From positions 62,001 through 126,000 of the forward strand of contig NZ_CBVI010000016.1 of NCBI RefSeq assembly GCF_000513195.1: a stretch of DNA of 64,000 nt, in the 5' to 3' direction. The notes below the pieces were generated by a model that saw only the letters and a program-made list of their open reading frames with translations, was not told where the DNA came from and did no database searches. Shown one piece after another: positions 49,442 through 57,539 of the stretch. Both the position numbers and the translations under genes were made by a program. Position 1 is the first letter of the stretch. Each line of letters opens with the position of its first letter. The DNA comes from Bacteroides timonensis (GTDB taxonomy: Bacteria; Bacteroidota; Bacteroidia; Bacteroidales; Bacteroidaceae).

Positions 49442-51406
49442 ATGGTAAACCTTATAGAAGTAACATATAACCAAACAGGTAGTAGTAAAAAAACGAATGA
49501 AATGGGTATGCGTGAGATGCAGCAAAAAGCATATTCCGCAAACTCAGCTCAATATCTGTTGATTAAAGCTCCACCGGCATCCGGTAAATCGAGAGCTTTG
49601 ATGTTTATTGCACTTGAGAAACTACATCACCAAGGCATTAAGAAGGTGATAGTAGCAGTTCCCGAAAAATCAATCGGTGCATCTTTTGCATCAACGGAAC
49701 TTTCAAAATATGGTTTTTTTACTGATTGGAATCCAAACCCGCGTTATAACCTTTGCACTCCGGGTGAGGATAAAAGTAAAGTTACAGCGTTTTTGAACTT
49801 CTTGGAGAGTGACGAACAAATATTAATTTGTACGCACGCCACACTGCGATTTGCTTTTGATGGTTTGGACGAAAAAAAACTAAATAATACCCTGATTGCA
49901 ATAGATGAATTTCACCATGTTTCTGCCGATGGCGACAACCGGTTAGGAGAAGTAATGAGGAGTATTATGGCAAAATCGAATGCTCATATCATTGCAATGA
50001 CTGGTTCATATTTTAGGGGCGATAATATTCCTGTACTGTTGCCGGAGGATGAAGCGAAATTCACAAAAGTTACATATACTTATTATGAACAACTTAACGG
50101 ATATGAATATTTAAAATCTTTGGGTATAGGCTACCACTTTTATCAGGGTCGATATTTCAGAAAACAGCCGGATAAAGAGATGTCTGCTTTAGAAGAGGTT
50201 TTGGACGAGAATAAGAAAACAATCATTCATATCCCAAGTGTGAATTCTGCTGAATCTTCACGTGAGAAATTAGAGGAGGTAGGGCACATTATTGAAGCCT
50301 TGGGCGAACTTGAGTATCAGGATGAAACAACAGGAGTACTATATGTCAGGAGTAAACGTTCAGGCAGAATGTTGAAGATTGCAGACCTTGTAAACGATAA
50401 CCCACGTGCAAGAGATAAGATTACAAACTATCTGAGAGAAGAAAAATCGCAGGATGCCATAGATATTATAATAGCATTAGGAATGGCAAAAGAGGGTTTT
50501 GACTGGCCATATTGCGAACACGCCTTGACAATAGGTTACAGAGGTTCGCTAACCGAAATTATTCAGATAATAGGTAGAGCAACCAGAGATAGCGAGAATA
50601 AGACTCATGCCCAATTTACTAATCTTGTAGCAGAGCCTAATGCAGAAAATGACGAAGTAAAGGTTGCGGTAAACAATATGCTAAAAGCAATCACTGCATC
50701 TCTGCTAATGGAACAAGTACTAGCCCCCAACTTCAAATTTAAGCCGAAGTATAATGAGGATGAAGATGATGATTCAGTAGTTGATGAGAACACAATAAAA
50801 ATTAGAGGTTTTAAACTTCCGACGTCTCAAAGAGCTAAAGATATTATTGAAACAGACTTAAATGATTTAAAGGCGAGGATACTGCAAAACGACCAAATGC
50901 TAAAAGCAATGCCCGGTAATATAGAACCGGAAGTCATTAATACTGTATTAATACCCAAAATTATTAGAGAGGTTTACCCGGATTTGAACGAAGAAGAGGT
51001 TGAGGCTGTACGTCAGCACGTGGTTGTTGATTCTGTAATCAAAAACAGTGTTATTGAAGAGCAAGGCGGACGAAAGTTTATAAGAATGGCTGGCAGTTTT
51101 GTCAATATTGATGATATTCATATAGATTTGATAGATACGATTAACCCATTCCAAAAAGCATTTGAGATACTTTCTAAATCAGTAACGGCACAAGTGCTTA
51201 AATTAATTGATGAGCATATTCAATCAACCAAGTTCGAAATGACCGAGGCGGAAGCAATAATTTTGTGGCCTCAAATTAAAGAATGGAGAAGAAAAACCGG
51301 CGAGGCTCCCAATCTGCAATCATTCGATCCGAAAGAGAAAAGAATGGCTGAAGCAATTATATTTTTGCGAGAACTAAAAAGACAGCGAGCATTAAATGAG
51401 CAATAA
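49442..51406 (+). CDS. SF2 DEAD/DEAH-type helicase of a restriction-like operon
   Basis: A 654-residue cytoplasmic protein. Walker A is APPASGKSR (K49), motif Ia is VAVPEKSIG, motif II is AIDEFHH (D155 E156 F157 H158), motif III is the variant MTGSYF. In the second lobe, TIIHIPSVNSAESSREKL is motif IV-like, IIALGMAKEGFDWPYCEHAL is motif V, and QIIGRATRDS is motif VI. The DEFH form and the short insert are typical of helicases in restriction and other defence operons (type III Res-like). The C-terminal ~220 residues have acidic (DEDDDSVVDENT) and helical segments without an identified domain. It overlaps the next gene by 11 bp, so the two are translationally coupled. A role in ATP-driven DNA translocation for the complex is inferred. 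Confidence 0.88.
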   Translation: MVNLIEVTYNQTGSSKKTNEMGMREMQQKAYSANSAQYLLIKAPPASGKSRALMFIALEKLHHQGIKKVIVAVPEKSIGASFASTELSKYGFFTDWNPNPRYNLCTPGEDKSKVTAFLNFLESDEQILICTHATLRFAFDGLDEKKLNNTLIAIDEFHHVSADGDNRLGEVMRSIMAKSNAHIIAMTGSYFRGDNIPVLLPEDEAKFTKVTYTYYEQLNGYEYLKSLGIGYHFYQGRYFRKQPDKEMSALEEVLDENKKTIIHIPSVNSAESSREKLEEVGHIIEALGELEYQDETTGVLYVRSKRSGRMLKIADLVNDNPRARDKITNYLREEKSQDAIDIIIALGMAKEGFDWPYCEHALTIGYRGSLTEIIQIIGRATRDSENKTHAQFTNLVAEPNAENDEVKVAVNNMLKAITASLLMEQVLAPNFKFKPKYNEDEDDDSVVDENTIKIRGFKLPTSQRAKDIIETDLNDLKARILQNDQMLKAMPGNIEPEVINTVLIPKIIREVYPDLNEEEVEAVRQHVVVDSVIKNSVIEEQGGRKFIRMAGSFVNIDDIHIDLIDTINPFQKAFEILSKSVTAQVLKLIDEHIQSTKFEMTEAEAIILWPQIKEWRRKTGEAPNLQSFDPKEKRMAEAIIFLRELKRQRALNEQ

Positions 51407-52604
51407 AATAACAATAGATGATATTTTTGCAGATGATGAGTTTGGGTTACTGAATTCATCGTCAAAGGTTACTCGACAAAAATCAGCAGATGATCGACTT
51501 GTTGATTCTTTCGAAGAGATAAATCTGTTTATCGATAAAACGGGACGTGAACCGAGTACTTCAAGTATGTCGGAATATAGCCTTTATGCCAGGCTCAAAA
51601 CATTCAGACAAGATGACTCAATGAAACGTACTCTCAAAGAATTTGACCGCCACAACTTATTAGGGGATGTTGAGATTGAGGAATTAAGTATTGATGATAT
51701 TCTTAATGATGAGGAAGATTATGGCCTATTAGATACTGATAAAGAACTATCTATCTTCAGACTAAAAAATATCCCCAAAGATACAGATAGAGCGGAAACT
51801 GATATTGTTGCCCAACGAAAATCGATGAAAGAGAAAGATTTTGTTAAATATGAGGCAATGTTTCAACAGGTTCATAGAGAGATTAAAGCGGGCAAACGAA
51901 AACTCTTGCCAATATATGATATTGAAAAAAATCTGATAGAAGGTCAATTTTATGTGCTAGATGGGGTATTGCTACTACTTGAAAAGATAGAATTTGGTAA
52001 AAGAGACGTTGAACTATCAAAAGAAACCATTCGCAGAAAAGATGGTAGAACAATGACCATTTTTGAAAACAGCACTTATAGCAATATGCTATATCGGTCT
52101 TTGGGGAAACAAATTCAGAAAAAAGGGAAACTTATTACTGATATAATTGAAAATGTTGAACGGAATTTCTTCAAAACATCAAATCAGCTGAATAAAGAGG
52201 ATTCCCAAACAGGCTGGATTTACGTTGTAAAATCAAAATCAACTAATCCCACAATTGCTAATATTAAAGACTTATACAAGATCGGATTCTCGTCCACACC
52301 TGTGGATAAAAGAATCAGTAATGCAAAAAATGAAGCGACCTACCTGTTTGCAGATGTTCATAAAGTTGCATCGTACGCTTGTTATAATATTAATGCAAAC
52401 AAACTTGAAGAACTATTAGATCGTTTTTTTGCATCGGCGTGTTTAAATGTGGATGTATTTGACCCAAAAGGGATGCGAATAACTCCACGAGAGTGGTTTG
52501 TGGTTCCTTTTAGTGTGATTGAAGAGGTTATAGAACTGGTCTTGAATGAATCTATAATACACTATAAATATGATTTAGAGACCAAAACAATAGTTTTAAA
52601 ATAA
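51396..52604 (+). CDS. GIY-YIG (T5orf172/MUG113-like) nuclease-domain protein
   Basis: A 402-residue protein. The C-terminal domain (about 273-370) is GIY-YIG-like: GWIYVVKSKS gives W-I-Y for the first strand motif, LYKIGFSS gives Y-K-I-G for the second, DKRIS supplies the conserved arginine, and LEELLDRFFAS has the acidic helix residue. This variant (T5orf172 / MUG113 type) is seen in phage and defence proteins. The N-terminal ~250 residues show repeated acidic motifs (ITIDDIFADDEFGLL and LSIDDILNDEEDYGLL) that match each other, perhaps docking segments for the helicase or methyltransferase. Its start overlaps the helicase stop by 11 bp. As the only nuclease fold seen in the operon, it is the best candidate for the cutting subunit; that is inference. 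Confidence 0.82.
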   Translation: MSNKITIDDIFADDEFGLLNSSSKVTRQKSADDRLVDSFEEINLFIDKTGREPSTSSMSEYSLYARLKTFRQDDSMKRTLKEFDRHNLLGDVEIEELSIDDILNDEEDYGLLDTDKELSIFRLKNIPKDTDRAETDIVAQRKSMKEKDFVKYEAMFQQVHREIKAGKRKLLPIYDIEKNLIEGQFYVLDGVLLLLEKIEFGKRDVELSKETIRRKDGRTMTIFENSTYSNMLYRSLGKQIQKKGKLITDIIENVERNFFKTSNQLNKEDSQTGWIYVVKSKSTNPTIANIKDLYKIGFSSTPVDKRISNAKNEATYLFADVHKVASYACYNINANKLEELLDRFFASACLNVDVFDPKGMRITPREWFVVPFSVIEEVIELVLNESIIHYKYDLETKTIVLK

Positions 52605-52650
52605 ATAATAATCAAGGAGTGAAGGGCAATTCCAACATTTAGAAATATAC

Positions 52651-53673
52651 ATGGAACAACAAAATGAAATAATCATATATCAGTCTCAGGATGGTACGAT
52701 AAAAGTCGATGTACTATTCTCGGAGGAAACAGTTTGGCTAACACAGACGCAGATTGGGTCTCTGTTTGGAAAGGCTAAATCTACTATAAGTGAGCATATC
52801 AAAAACATCTTCGAAGAAGGAGAGCTGAATGAGAATATGGTTGTTCGGAAATTCCGAACAACCACTCAGCATGGTGCGATTGAAGATAAGACACAAAGCC
52901 ACGAGGTTAATTATTACAACTTGGATGTAATAATCTCAGTCGGTTACAGGGTGAAATCTATGCAAGGTACACAGTTCCGTATCTGGGCAACGCAACGTTT
53001 GAGGGATTATATCATCAAGGGGTTTGCTCTGAACGATGAGCGATTCAAGAGCGGTTCATCCATGAACTACTTCCGGGAACTGTTAGACAGGATTCGAGAA
53101 ATTCGCTTGTCAGAACGGCTTTTCTATCAACAAATCAAGGATATTTACGCCACTAGTATTGATTATGATCCGTCCGATGAAATGACCCTTGCCTTTTACA
53201 AAGAGGTACAAAACAAACTTCTTTGGGCGGTTAGTGGCAAAACTGCAGCGGAGTTGATTTATTATCGGGCAAATGCCGCATTGCCGCAAATGGGGCTGAC
53301 ATCAACATCTCTGCCTAACAAGGTTCGTAAAGCCGATGTGGAAATTGGGAAGAACTACTTGAATGAAGAGGAAATTGGGCTTTTGAAATTGATCGTAGAA
53401 CAATTCCTTGCTTATGCGGAGACTCAGGCAATCCAGCACAAACCGATGTATATGCGGGATTGGATTGAGAAACTAAAGCAGGTACTTACGATGAATGACA
53501 AAAATATATTGGAACACGCCGGATCCATCTCTCATAAATTGGCACTGCAAAAAGCCGCTGATGAGTATGATAAATACAAGGAGGTACAAAAACAGCTGGA
53601 GCGATTGGAAAGCATCAAAGAGTTGGAGAAGGATATTCAAAAACTGAATACAAATAAGAGAAAAAAGAAATAG
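52651..53673 (+). CDS. RhuM-family protein
   Basis: A 340-residue protein with the RhuM hallmarks: ETVWLTQTQIGSLFGKAKST (an HTH-like block, about 27-46), then VVRKFRTTTQHGAIEDKTQS, VNYYNLDVIISVGYRVKS, FRIWATQRLRDYIIKGFALN and ERLFYQQIKDIYATSIDYD. A coiled-coil C-terminus is rich in Lys and Glu (KEVQKQLERLESIKELEKDI). RhuM was named from a Salmonella pathogenicity island, but most homologues sit in or next to restriction-modification loci. Here it follows the GIY-YIG gene by 46 bp and is closed by a strong terminator, so it is part of the same transcription unit. Its biochemical function is not known. Confidence 0.93.
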   Translation: MEQQNEIIIYQSQDGTIKVDVLFSEETVWLTQTQIGSLFGKAKSTISEHIKNIFEEGELNENMVVRKFRTTTQHGAIEDKTQSHEVNYYNLDVIISVGYRVKSMQGTQFRIWATQRLRDYIIKGFALNDERFKSGSSMNYFRELLDRIREIRLSERLFYQQIKDIYATSIDYDPSDEMTLAFYKEVQNKLLWAVSGKTAAELIYYRANAALPQMGLTSTSLPNKVRKADVEIGKNYLNEEEIGLLKLIVEQFLAYAETQAIQHKPMYMRDWIEKLKQVLTMNDKNILEHAGSISHKLALQKAADEYDKYKEVQKQLERLESIKELEKDIQKLNTNKRKKK

Positions 53674-53685
53674 TCTAAATCTTAA

Positions 53686-53728
53686 ATTATAACAGAGACT
53701 GAAAAGGATTCTTGGTCTCTGTTATAAT
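53686..53728 (+). terminator. Terminator after RhuM
   Basis: Perfect 14-bp stem, arms 53686-53699 and 53715-53728, with a 15-nt loop. It lies 12 bp past the RhuM stop. No long T-run follows, so it may also protect the 3' end. Confidence 0.75.
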
Positions 53729-53739
53729 ACTTCCGAATA

Positions 53740-53772
53740 TTTGGGTTATTAACCAAATCTCCTCTATATTTG
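53740..53772 (+). promoter_or_regulatory. Bacteroides promoter inside the RhuM-Crp gap
   Basis: TTTG at 53740-53743, a 21-bp spacer and TATATTTG at 53765-53772. There is no convincing gene after it: the only frame (start codons at 53812 or 53833, end 54021) runs into the stem-loop 53966-54108. It may drive a non-coding transcript. Confidence 0.6.
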
Positions 53773-53965
53773 CATAGAGTTGTTTGAATGTAAGCAAAGC
53801 ATAGATTATTAGTGCAACCTGACTTTCGCCATATGAAAGATTACTTTACCATCATACATTATCTATTTTTTTCCTGCCCAAAAGATAACACTACCCCCAG
53901 AAGCAATATGAAGAATACTCAATTATCCTACCATAGGGTGAAATTACTTTTTTTGTTTCCAATCT

Positions 53966-54108
53966 TTCAGCTTCCGTCCAACGCCCTACTCATGGTAGTT
54001 TCGGCTGAAAGCTCTTCCTGAAACTCTCTTTTTCAGGGTTCAGTGGGGGAACTTTCAGCCAGAAGTACCATGAACAGGGCGTTTGCGAACAAACTGAAAA
54101 GCTGAAAC
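53966..54108. other. Large nested stem-loop, candidate structured RNA
   Basis: Outer arms 53966-53974 and 54100-54108 pair perfectly (TTTCAGCTT/AAGCTGAAA). A longer inner pair covers about 53980-54012 with about 54053-54085 (an AACGCCCT..TCATGGTA..GGCTGAAAG strand and its complement, few mismatches). A central hairpin CCTGAAA...TTTCAGG lies at about 54018-54038. It is 190 bp downstream of a promoter. Confidence 0.6.
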
Positions 54109-54217
54109 TAAAGAAACAACCATTTAGGGTTTAGGGAAGTTGAATGGTGAACGCTCACCACTCAAACAATAAAATCCCGGGATTCTCCCCCTTCACTGTC
54201 TAAAATAACATTACTTA

Positions 54218-54252
54218 TTCCGGATGATAACATTGCTTGTTATCATCCGGAA
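54218..54252. other. Perfect 15-bp hairpin, 5-nt loop
   Basis: Arms 54218-54232 and 54238-54252 are exact reverse complements. AACATTACTT occurs on both sides (54207 region and 54252 region), so the hairpin is set in a short direct repeat. No T-run follows on either strand. It may end the transcript from 53772. Confidence 0.7.
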
Positions 54253-54350
54253 CATTACTTGTTACGAGGCATAACTATATATGTTATCAAGTGTATATGA
54301 AGACTATAAAATCGAGGAAAGACTAAAAAGATAGCGGATAACATATCCGA

Positions 54351-54474
54351 GAAGGATATATATATCGTGCATGCAGGACATATATACCGTACACGCAGGA
54401 CATTAAGCTCCTACACGCAGGAAGTTAATATCCAACATGCAGGATATATATATCGTTCGTGCAGGAAGTAGGTA
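54351..54474. repeat. Six-unit tandem array, period exactly 22 bp
   Basis: The core GCAGGA starts at 54373, 54395, 54417, 54439 and 54461, with a variant GAAGGA at 54351. Every step is 22 bp. Each unit ends in (C/T)ACA(C/T)-like or (G/T)CGT-like bases, and its middle is diverged but keeps self-complementary character (GGATATATATATC, TGCATGCA). It lies about 110 bp before the Crp/Fnr promoter. There are no spacers, so it is not a CRISPR array. Confidence 0.88.
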
Positions 54475-54561
54475 AAACCGAAAGCAAGCAATCGTTTTCA
54501 ACTATTACGAATTTCACATAGCATTGTTTACTAACGGCATACAAGTTTTTATTTGCTTGAT

Positions 54562-54593
54562 TTGCTCTTCCTGCATATTAATGATACATTTGC
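54562..54593 (+). promoter_or_regulatory. Bacteroides promoter for the Crp/Fnr regulator
   Basis: TTTG at 54562-54565, a 20-bp spacer and TACATTTG at 54586-54593, both exact matches to consensus. The start codon is 76 bp downstream. Confidence 0.75.
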
Positions 54594-54669
54594 ATTATTT
54601 ATAAAACAACAAACAATAGCAATTCTCTTTGCTGACAAAAAGAAAGCATACTCCTAAAATACAAACGAT

Positions 54670-55242
54670 ATGCAAAACATCATAAACGGCATCCGACGCT
54701 ACTACCCGGTTTCCGATGCTTCCTTAGCCCTGCTTTTCTCGAAAATGAAAAAGGCGGAACTACCCAAGAAGCATCTCCTGATACGGGGAGGTGTCATTGA
54801 CCGCCACGTGTATTTCATAGAGAAAGGCTTTGCACGCTCCTACTGCCTGCTGGACGGCAAAGAACTCACCATCTGGTTCTCACGCGAAGGCGATATCACC
54901 TTCGCCATGAAAGACTTGTATCACAACGAACCGGGCTATGAGTATGTGGAACTTCTGGAAGACAGTACGCTATACGCCATCAGCATAGAAGACCTGAACC
55001 AACTTTATGAAACCAATATCGAGATTGCCAACTGGGGAAGAGTGATCCACCAGGAATGTCTGCTATATATGGACCAGCATCACATCAGCCGGCTTTTTCT
55101 GCCAGCCAAGGAACGCTATCTACAATTGATAAAAGAGTTGCCCGATGTTATCCAACGAGCTAAGTTAATCTACATAGCTTCCTATTTGGGCATTACCCCA
55201 CAGCATTTAAGCCGTTTACGTGCAGAAAAGTTATTTTTTTAA
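54670..55242 (+). CDS. Crp/Fnr-family transcriptional regulator
   Basis: A 190-residue regulator. The N-terminal cyclic-nucleotide-binding-like domain (about 20-115) has LPKKHLLIRGGVIDRHVYFI, KGFARSYCLLDGKELTIWF and EDSTLYAISIEDL. The strict phosphate-binding cassette of Crp (GxxxGE(L/I)) is not kept, so cAMP binding is unlikely. The C-terminal HTH is IASYLGITPQHLSRLRAE (about 166-183). Such regulators are common in Bacteroides and often control one adjacent gene or operon. The next gene, the acyltransferase, starts 64 bp downstream with its own -7 box. Inducer unknown. Confidence 0.9.
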   Translation: MQNIINGIRRYYPVSDASLALLFSKMKKAELPKKHLLIRGGVIDRHVYFIEKGFARSYCLLDGKELTIWFSREGDITFAMKDLYHNEPGYEYVELLEDSTLYAISIEDLNQLYETNIEIANWGRVIHQECLLYMDQHHISRLFLPAKERYLQLIKELPDVIQRAKLIYIASYLGITPQHLSRLRAEKLFF

Positions 55243-55274
55243 TCTATGTGAATTTTTATAATCGGGCAAACGCC

Positions 55275-55282
55275 TAACTTTG
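55275..55282 (+). promoter_or_regulatory. Bacteroides -7 box for the acyltransferase operon
   Basis: TAACTTTG at 55275-55282, 24 bp before the start codon. The -33 element is weak, which leaves room for control by the Crp/Fnr-like regulator upstream. Confidence 0.5.
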
Positions 55283-55306
55283 CCACCTTACTAAACAAAT
55301 TTATCC

Positions 55307-56386
55307 ATGATTAACACGCTTACATCCTTACGGTTGATATTTGCACTGATGGTATTTGGAGCGCACTGTTATGTAATAGCTCCCTTCTTTGACGTGCATT
55401 TCTTTAAAGAAGGCTTCGTAGGAGTTTGCTTTTTCTTTGTACTAAGTGGTTTCATCATCGCCTACAACTATCAAGAGAAACTGACGGAACACACCACCAC
55501 CAAACGGAAATTCTGGATAGCCCGCATCGCCCGCGTCTATCCCCTGCACTGGCTCACGCTATTGCTGGCAGCCCTGCTGGGAGGCTACGTGGTGTACACC
55601 GGCACCGCCGACTGGTGCAGACATTTCCTGGCATCCCTCACACTGACGCAGGCTTACATCCCCCGGCCGGATTATTTCTTCTCCTTCAACAGCCCATCAT
55701 GGAGTTTGTGCTGCGAACAACTGTTTTACTTCTGCTTCCCGTTCCTGATACCTTTGGCAAGAAACAGCAAAAGGCTATTCCTCTTTTTCCTCTTTTGCGC
55801 CCTGCTGGTTGTCATCGGCATGCACTTCACTCCGGAAGAAGACATCAAAGGATATTGGTATGTAAACCCCATCACCCGGTTTCCCGACTTCATTGTGGGG
55901 ATGCTTCTGTTTCAAGTCTATCGCTATCTGAAAGACCGGGAAATCAGTTACCGGCAAGGCACTATCATCGAAGTGCTGTCCATAGCCATCTTTGCAGGGT
56001 TCTACCTTTATGCGACCGAAATACCTAAAGTATATCGTTACTCCTGCTACTATTGGCTTCCGGTGTCACTGATTCTGTTGAGCTTTGCGTTGCAGAAAGG
56101 AAGTCTTTCCCGACTATTAAATAACCGCTACCTGATAATAGGAGGTGAAATCAGTTACAGTTTCTATTTAATCCACCTCTTCGTATTGCTGACGTATGTG
56201 GAATGGCAGAAGCAGAGCGGTTGGCAAATCAGCTGGATGGTATCGGTACCGGTTCTCCTGGGCATCATACTGCTGCTTAGCCTGCTGTCCTACTATCGTT
56301 TTGAAAAGCCGATGAACAAACTGATAAAAAGAATACTAAACAATCAATCGAATGGAACAACCTTTATCGAAAACGCCTCGCATTGA
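55307..56386 (+). CDS. Acyltransferase 3 family membrane protein (OafA/OatA-like)
   Basis: A 359-residue integral membrane protein with about ten hydrophobic helices. The start LTSLRLIFALMVFGAHCYV (about 4-22) carries the conserved R9 and H20 of the acyltransferase 3 family. Other marks are VGVCFFFVLSGFIIAYNY and ARIARVYPLHWLTLLLAALL, then FNSPSWSLCCEQLFYFCFPF. These enzymes move acyl groups, usually acetyl, across the membrane onto sugars of surface polymers. Acceptor unknown. Its last 35 bp overlap the start of the DUF418 gene in another frame, so the two are coupled. Confidence 0.9.
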   Translation: MINTLTSLRLIFALMVFGAHCYVIAPFFDVHFFKEGFVGVCFFFVLSGFIIAYNYQEKLTEHTTTKRKFWIARIARVYPLHWLTLLLAALLGGYVVYTGTADWCRHFLASLTLTQAYIPRPDYFFSFNSPSWSLCCEQLFYFCFPFLIPLARNSKRLFLFFLFCALLVVIGMHFTPEEDIKGYWYVNPITRFPDFIVGMLLFQVYRYLKDREISYRQGTIIEVLSIAIFAGFYLYATEIPKVYRYSCYYWLPVSLILLSFALQKGSLSRLLNNRYLIIGGEISYSFYLIHLFVLLTYVEWQKQSGWQISWMVSVPVLLGIILLLSLLSYYRFEKPMNKLIKRILNNQSNGTTFIENASH

Positions 56387-57536
56387 GGTAGTAGATGCCT
56401 TGAGAGGCTTTGCCGTAATGGCTATCATCCTGGTGCACAATCTGGAGCACTTCATCTTCCCCGTCTATCCCACTGATTCTCCCGCTTGGCTGAATGTTCT
56501 GGACCAAGGCGTGCTGAATACTGTCTTCTCCCTGTTTGCCGGAAAGGCCTATGCCATTTTCGCCTTGCTTTTCGGATTTACCTTCTACATTCAATGCAAC
56601 AATCAGAAGAAACAAGGAAAGGACTTCGGTTACCGCTTTCTGTGGCGCCTCGTACTGCTTGCAGGTTTCGCCACGCTGAATGCCGCTTTCTTTCCTGCCG
56701 GTGACGTGCTGTTGCTGTTTGTAGTGGTAGGGGTGGTTCTGTTTCTATTCCGTAACTTGAGCAATCGGATGATATTGGTGTTAGCCATTCTCTTTCTGCT
56801 GCAACCGATAGAATGGTATCATTATATAATGAGCCTGATCAATCCGGCACACCAGCTACCCGATTTAGGAGTGGGAGCCATGTATGCGGAAGTGGCAGAG
56901 TACACCAAAACAGGAACTTTAGGCCAATTTTTCTGGGGAAATGTTACATTAGGGCAGAAAGCCAGCTTCTTGTGGGCAGTAGGAGCCGGTCGTTTTTTGC
57001 AGACAGCGGGGCTTTTCCTGTTAGGGTTCTACATAGGCAGAAAGCAACTGTTTGTCACCAATGAGAAGAATATCCGTTTTTGGATAACGGCGCTTATCAT
57101 CGGAGCCGTAGCTTTCGCTCCGCTATATCAGTTGAAAGAATTAATCATGAAGAGCGACGCTTTGGTTCAGCAAACGGTGGGAACGGCATTTGATATGTGG
57201 CAAAAGCTGGCGTTTACCTTTGTGCTGATAGCTTCGTTCATCCTGTTATATCAGAAGAAAGGTTTCAGCAAAGGCGTTTCCAGTCTCCGGTATTATGGAA
57301 AGATGAGTTTGACCAACTATATCACGCAGTCCATTCTGGGAGCCATTGTCTACTTCCCGTTCGGACTTTATCTGGCACCTTACTGCGGCTATACGCTGAG
57401 TCTGCTGATTGGTTTTGTCTTATTCCTGCTGCAAGTGAAATTCAGCAAATGGTGGCTGAGCAAGCACAAACAAGGACCGCTGGAGCACATCTGGCATAAA
57501 TGGACTTGGATAGGCTCGTCACGCGCCAATAAATAA
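56352..57536 (+). CDS. DUF418 (YeiB-like) membrane protein
   Basis: A 394-residue membrane protein. The start RIEVVDALRGFAVMAIILVH (about 10-29) and LFAGKAYAIFALLFGFTFYI are typical of the DUF418/YeiB family. The C-terminal DUF418 core is YGKMSLTNYITQSILGAIVY (about 313-332) followed by a long hydrophobic end. YeiB-like proteins share the general fold and the R/H pattern of acyltransferase 3, so the two overlapping genes may form a pair. Function is not established. The ATG at 56352 lies inside the upstream gene, and no better start is seen further down because MAIILVH would remove the conserved segment. Confidence 0.88.
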   Translation: MEQPLSKTPRIEVVDALRGFAVMAIILVHNLEHFIFPVYPTDSPAWLNVLDQGVLNTVFSLFAGKAYAIFALLFGFTFYIQCNNQKKQGKDFGYRFLWRLVLLAGFATLNAAFFPAGDVLLLFVVVGVVLFLFRNLSNRMILVLAILFLLQPIEWYHYIMSLINPAHQLPDLGVGAMYAEVAEYTKTGTLGQFFWGNVTLGQKASFLWAVGAGRFLQTAGLFLLGFYIGRKQLFVTNEKNIRFWITALIIGAVAFAPLYQLKELIMKSDALVQQTVGTAFDMWQKLAFTFVLIASFILLYQKKGFSKGVSSLRYYGKMSLTNYITQSILGAIVYFPFGLYLAPYCGYTLSLLIGFVLFLLQVKFSKWWLSKHKQGPLEHIWHKWTWIGSSRANK

Positions 57537-57539
57537 GCT

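Noticed and set aside
53812..54021. A small peptide gene after the promoter at 53740
   Set aside because: The frame runs into the stem-loop arm and shows no conserved pattern. A non-coding transcript explains the region as well.
54351..54474. Possible CRISPR array
   Set aside because: The units are 22 bp end to end with only a six-base constant core; there are no spacers and no cas genes.
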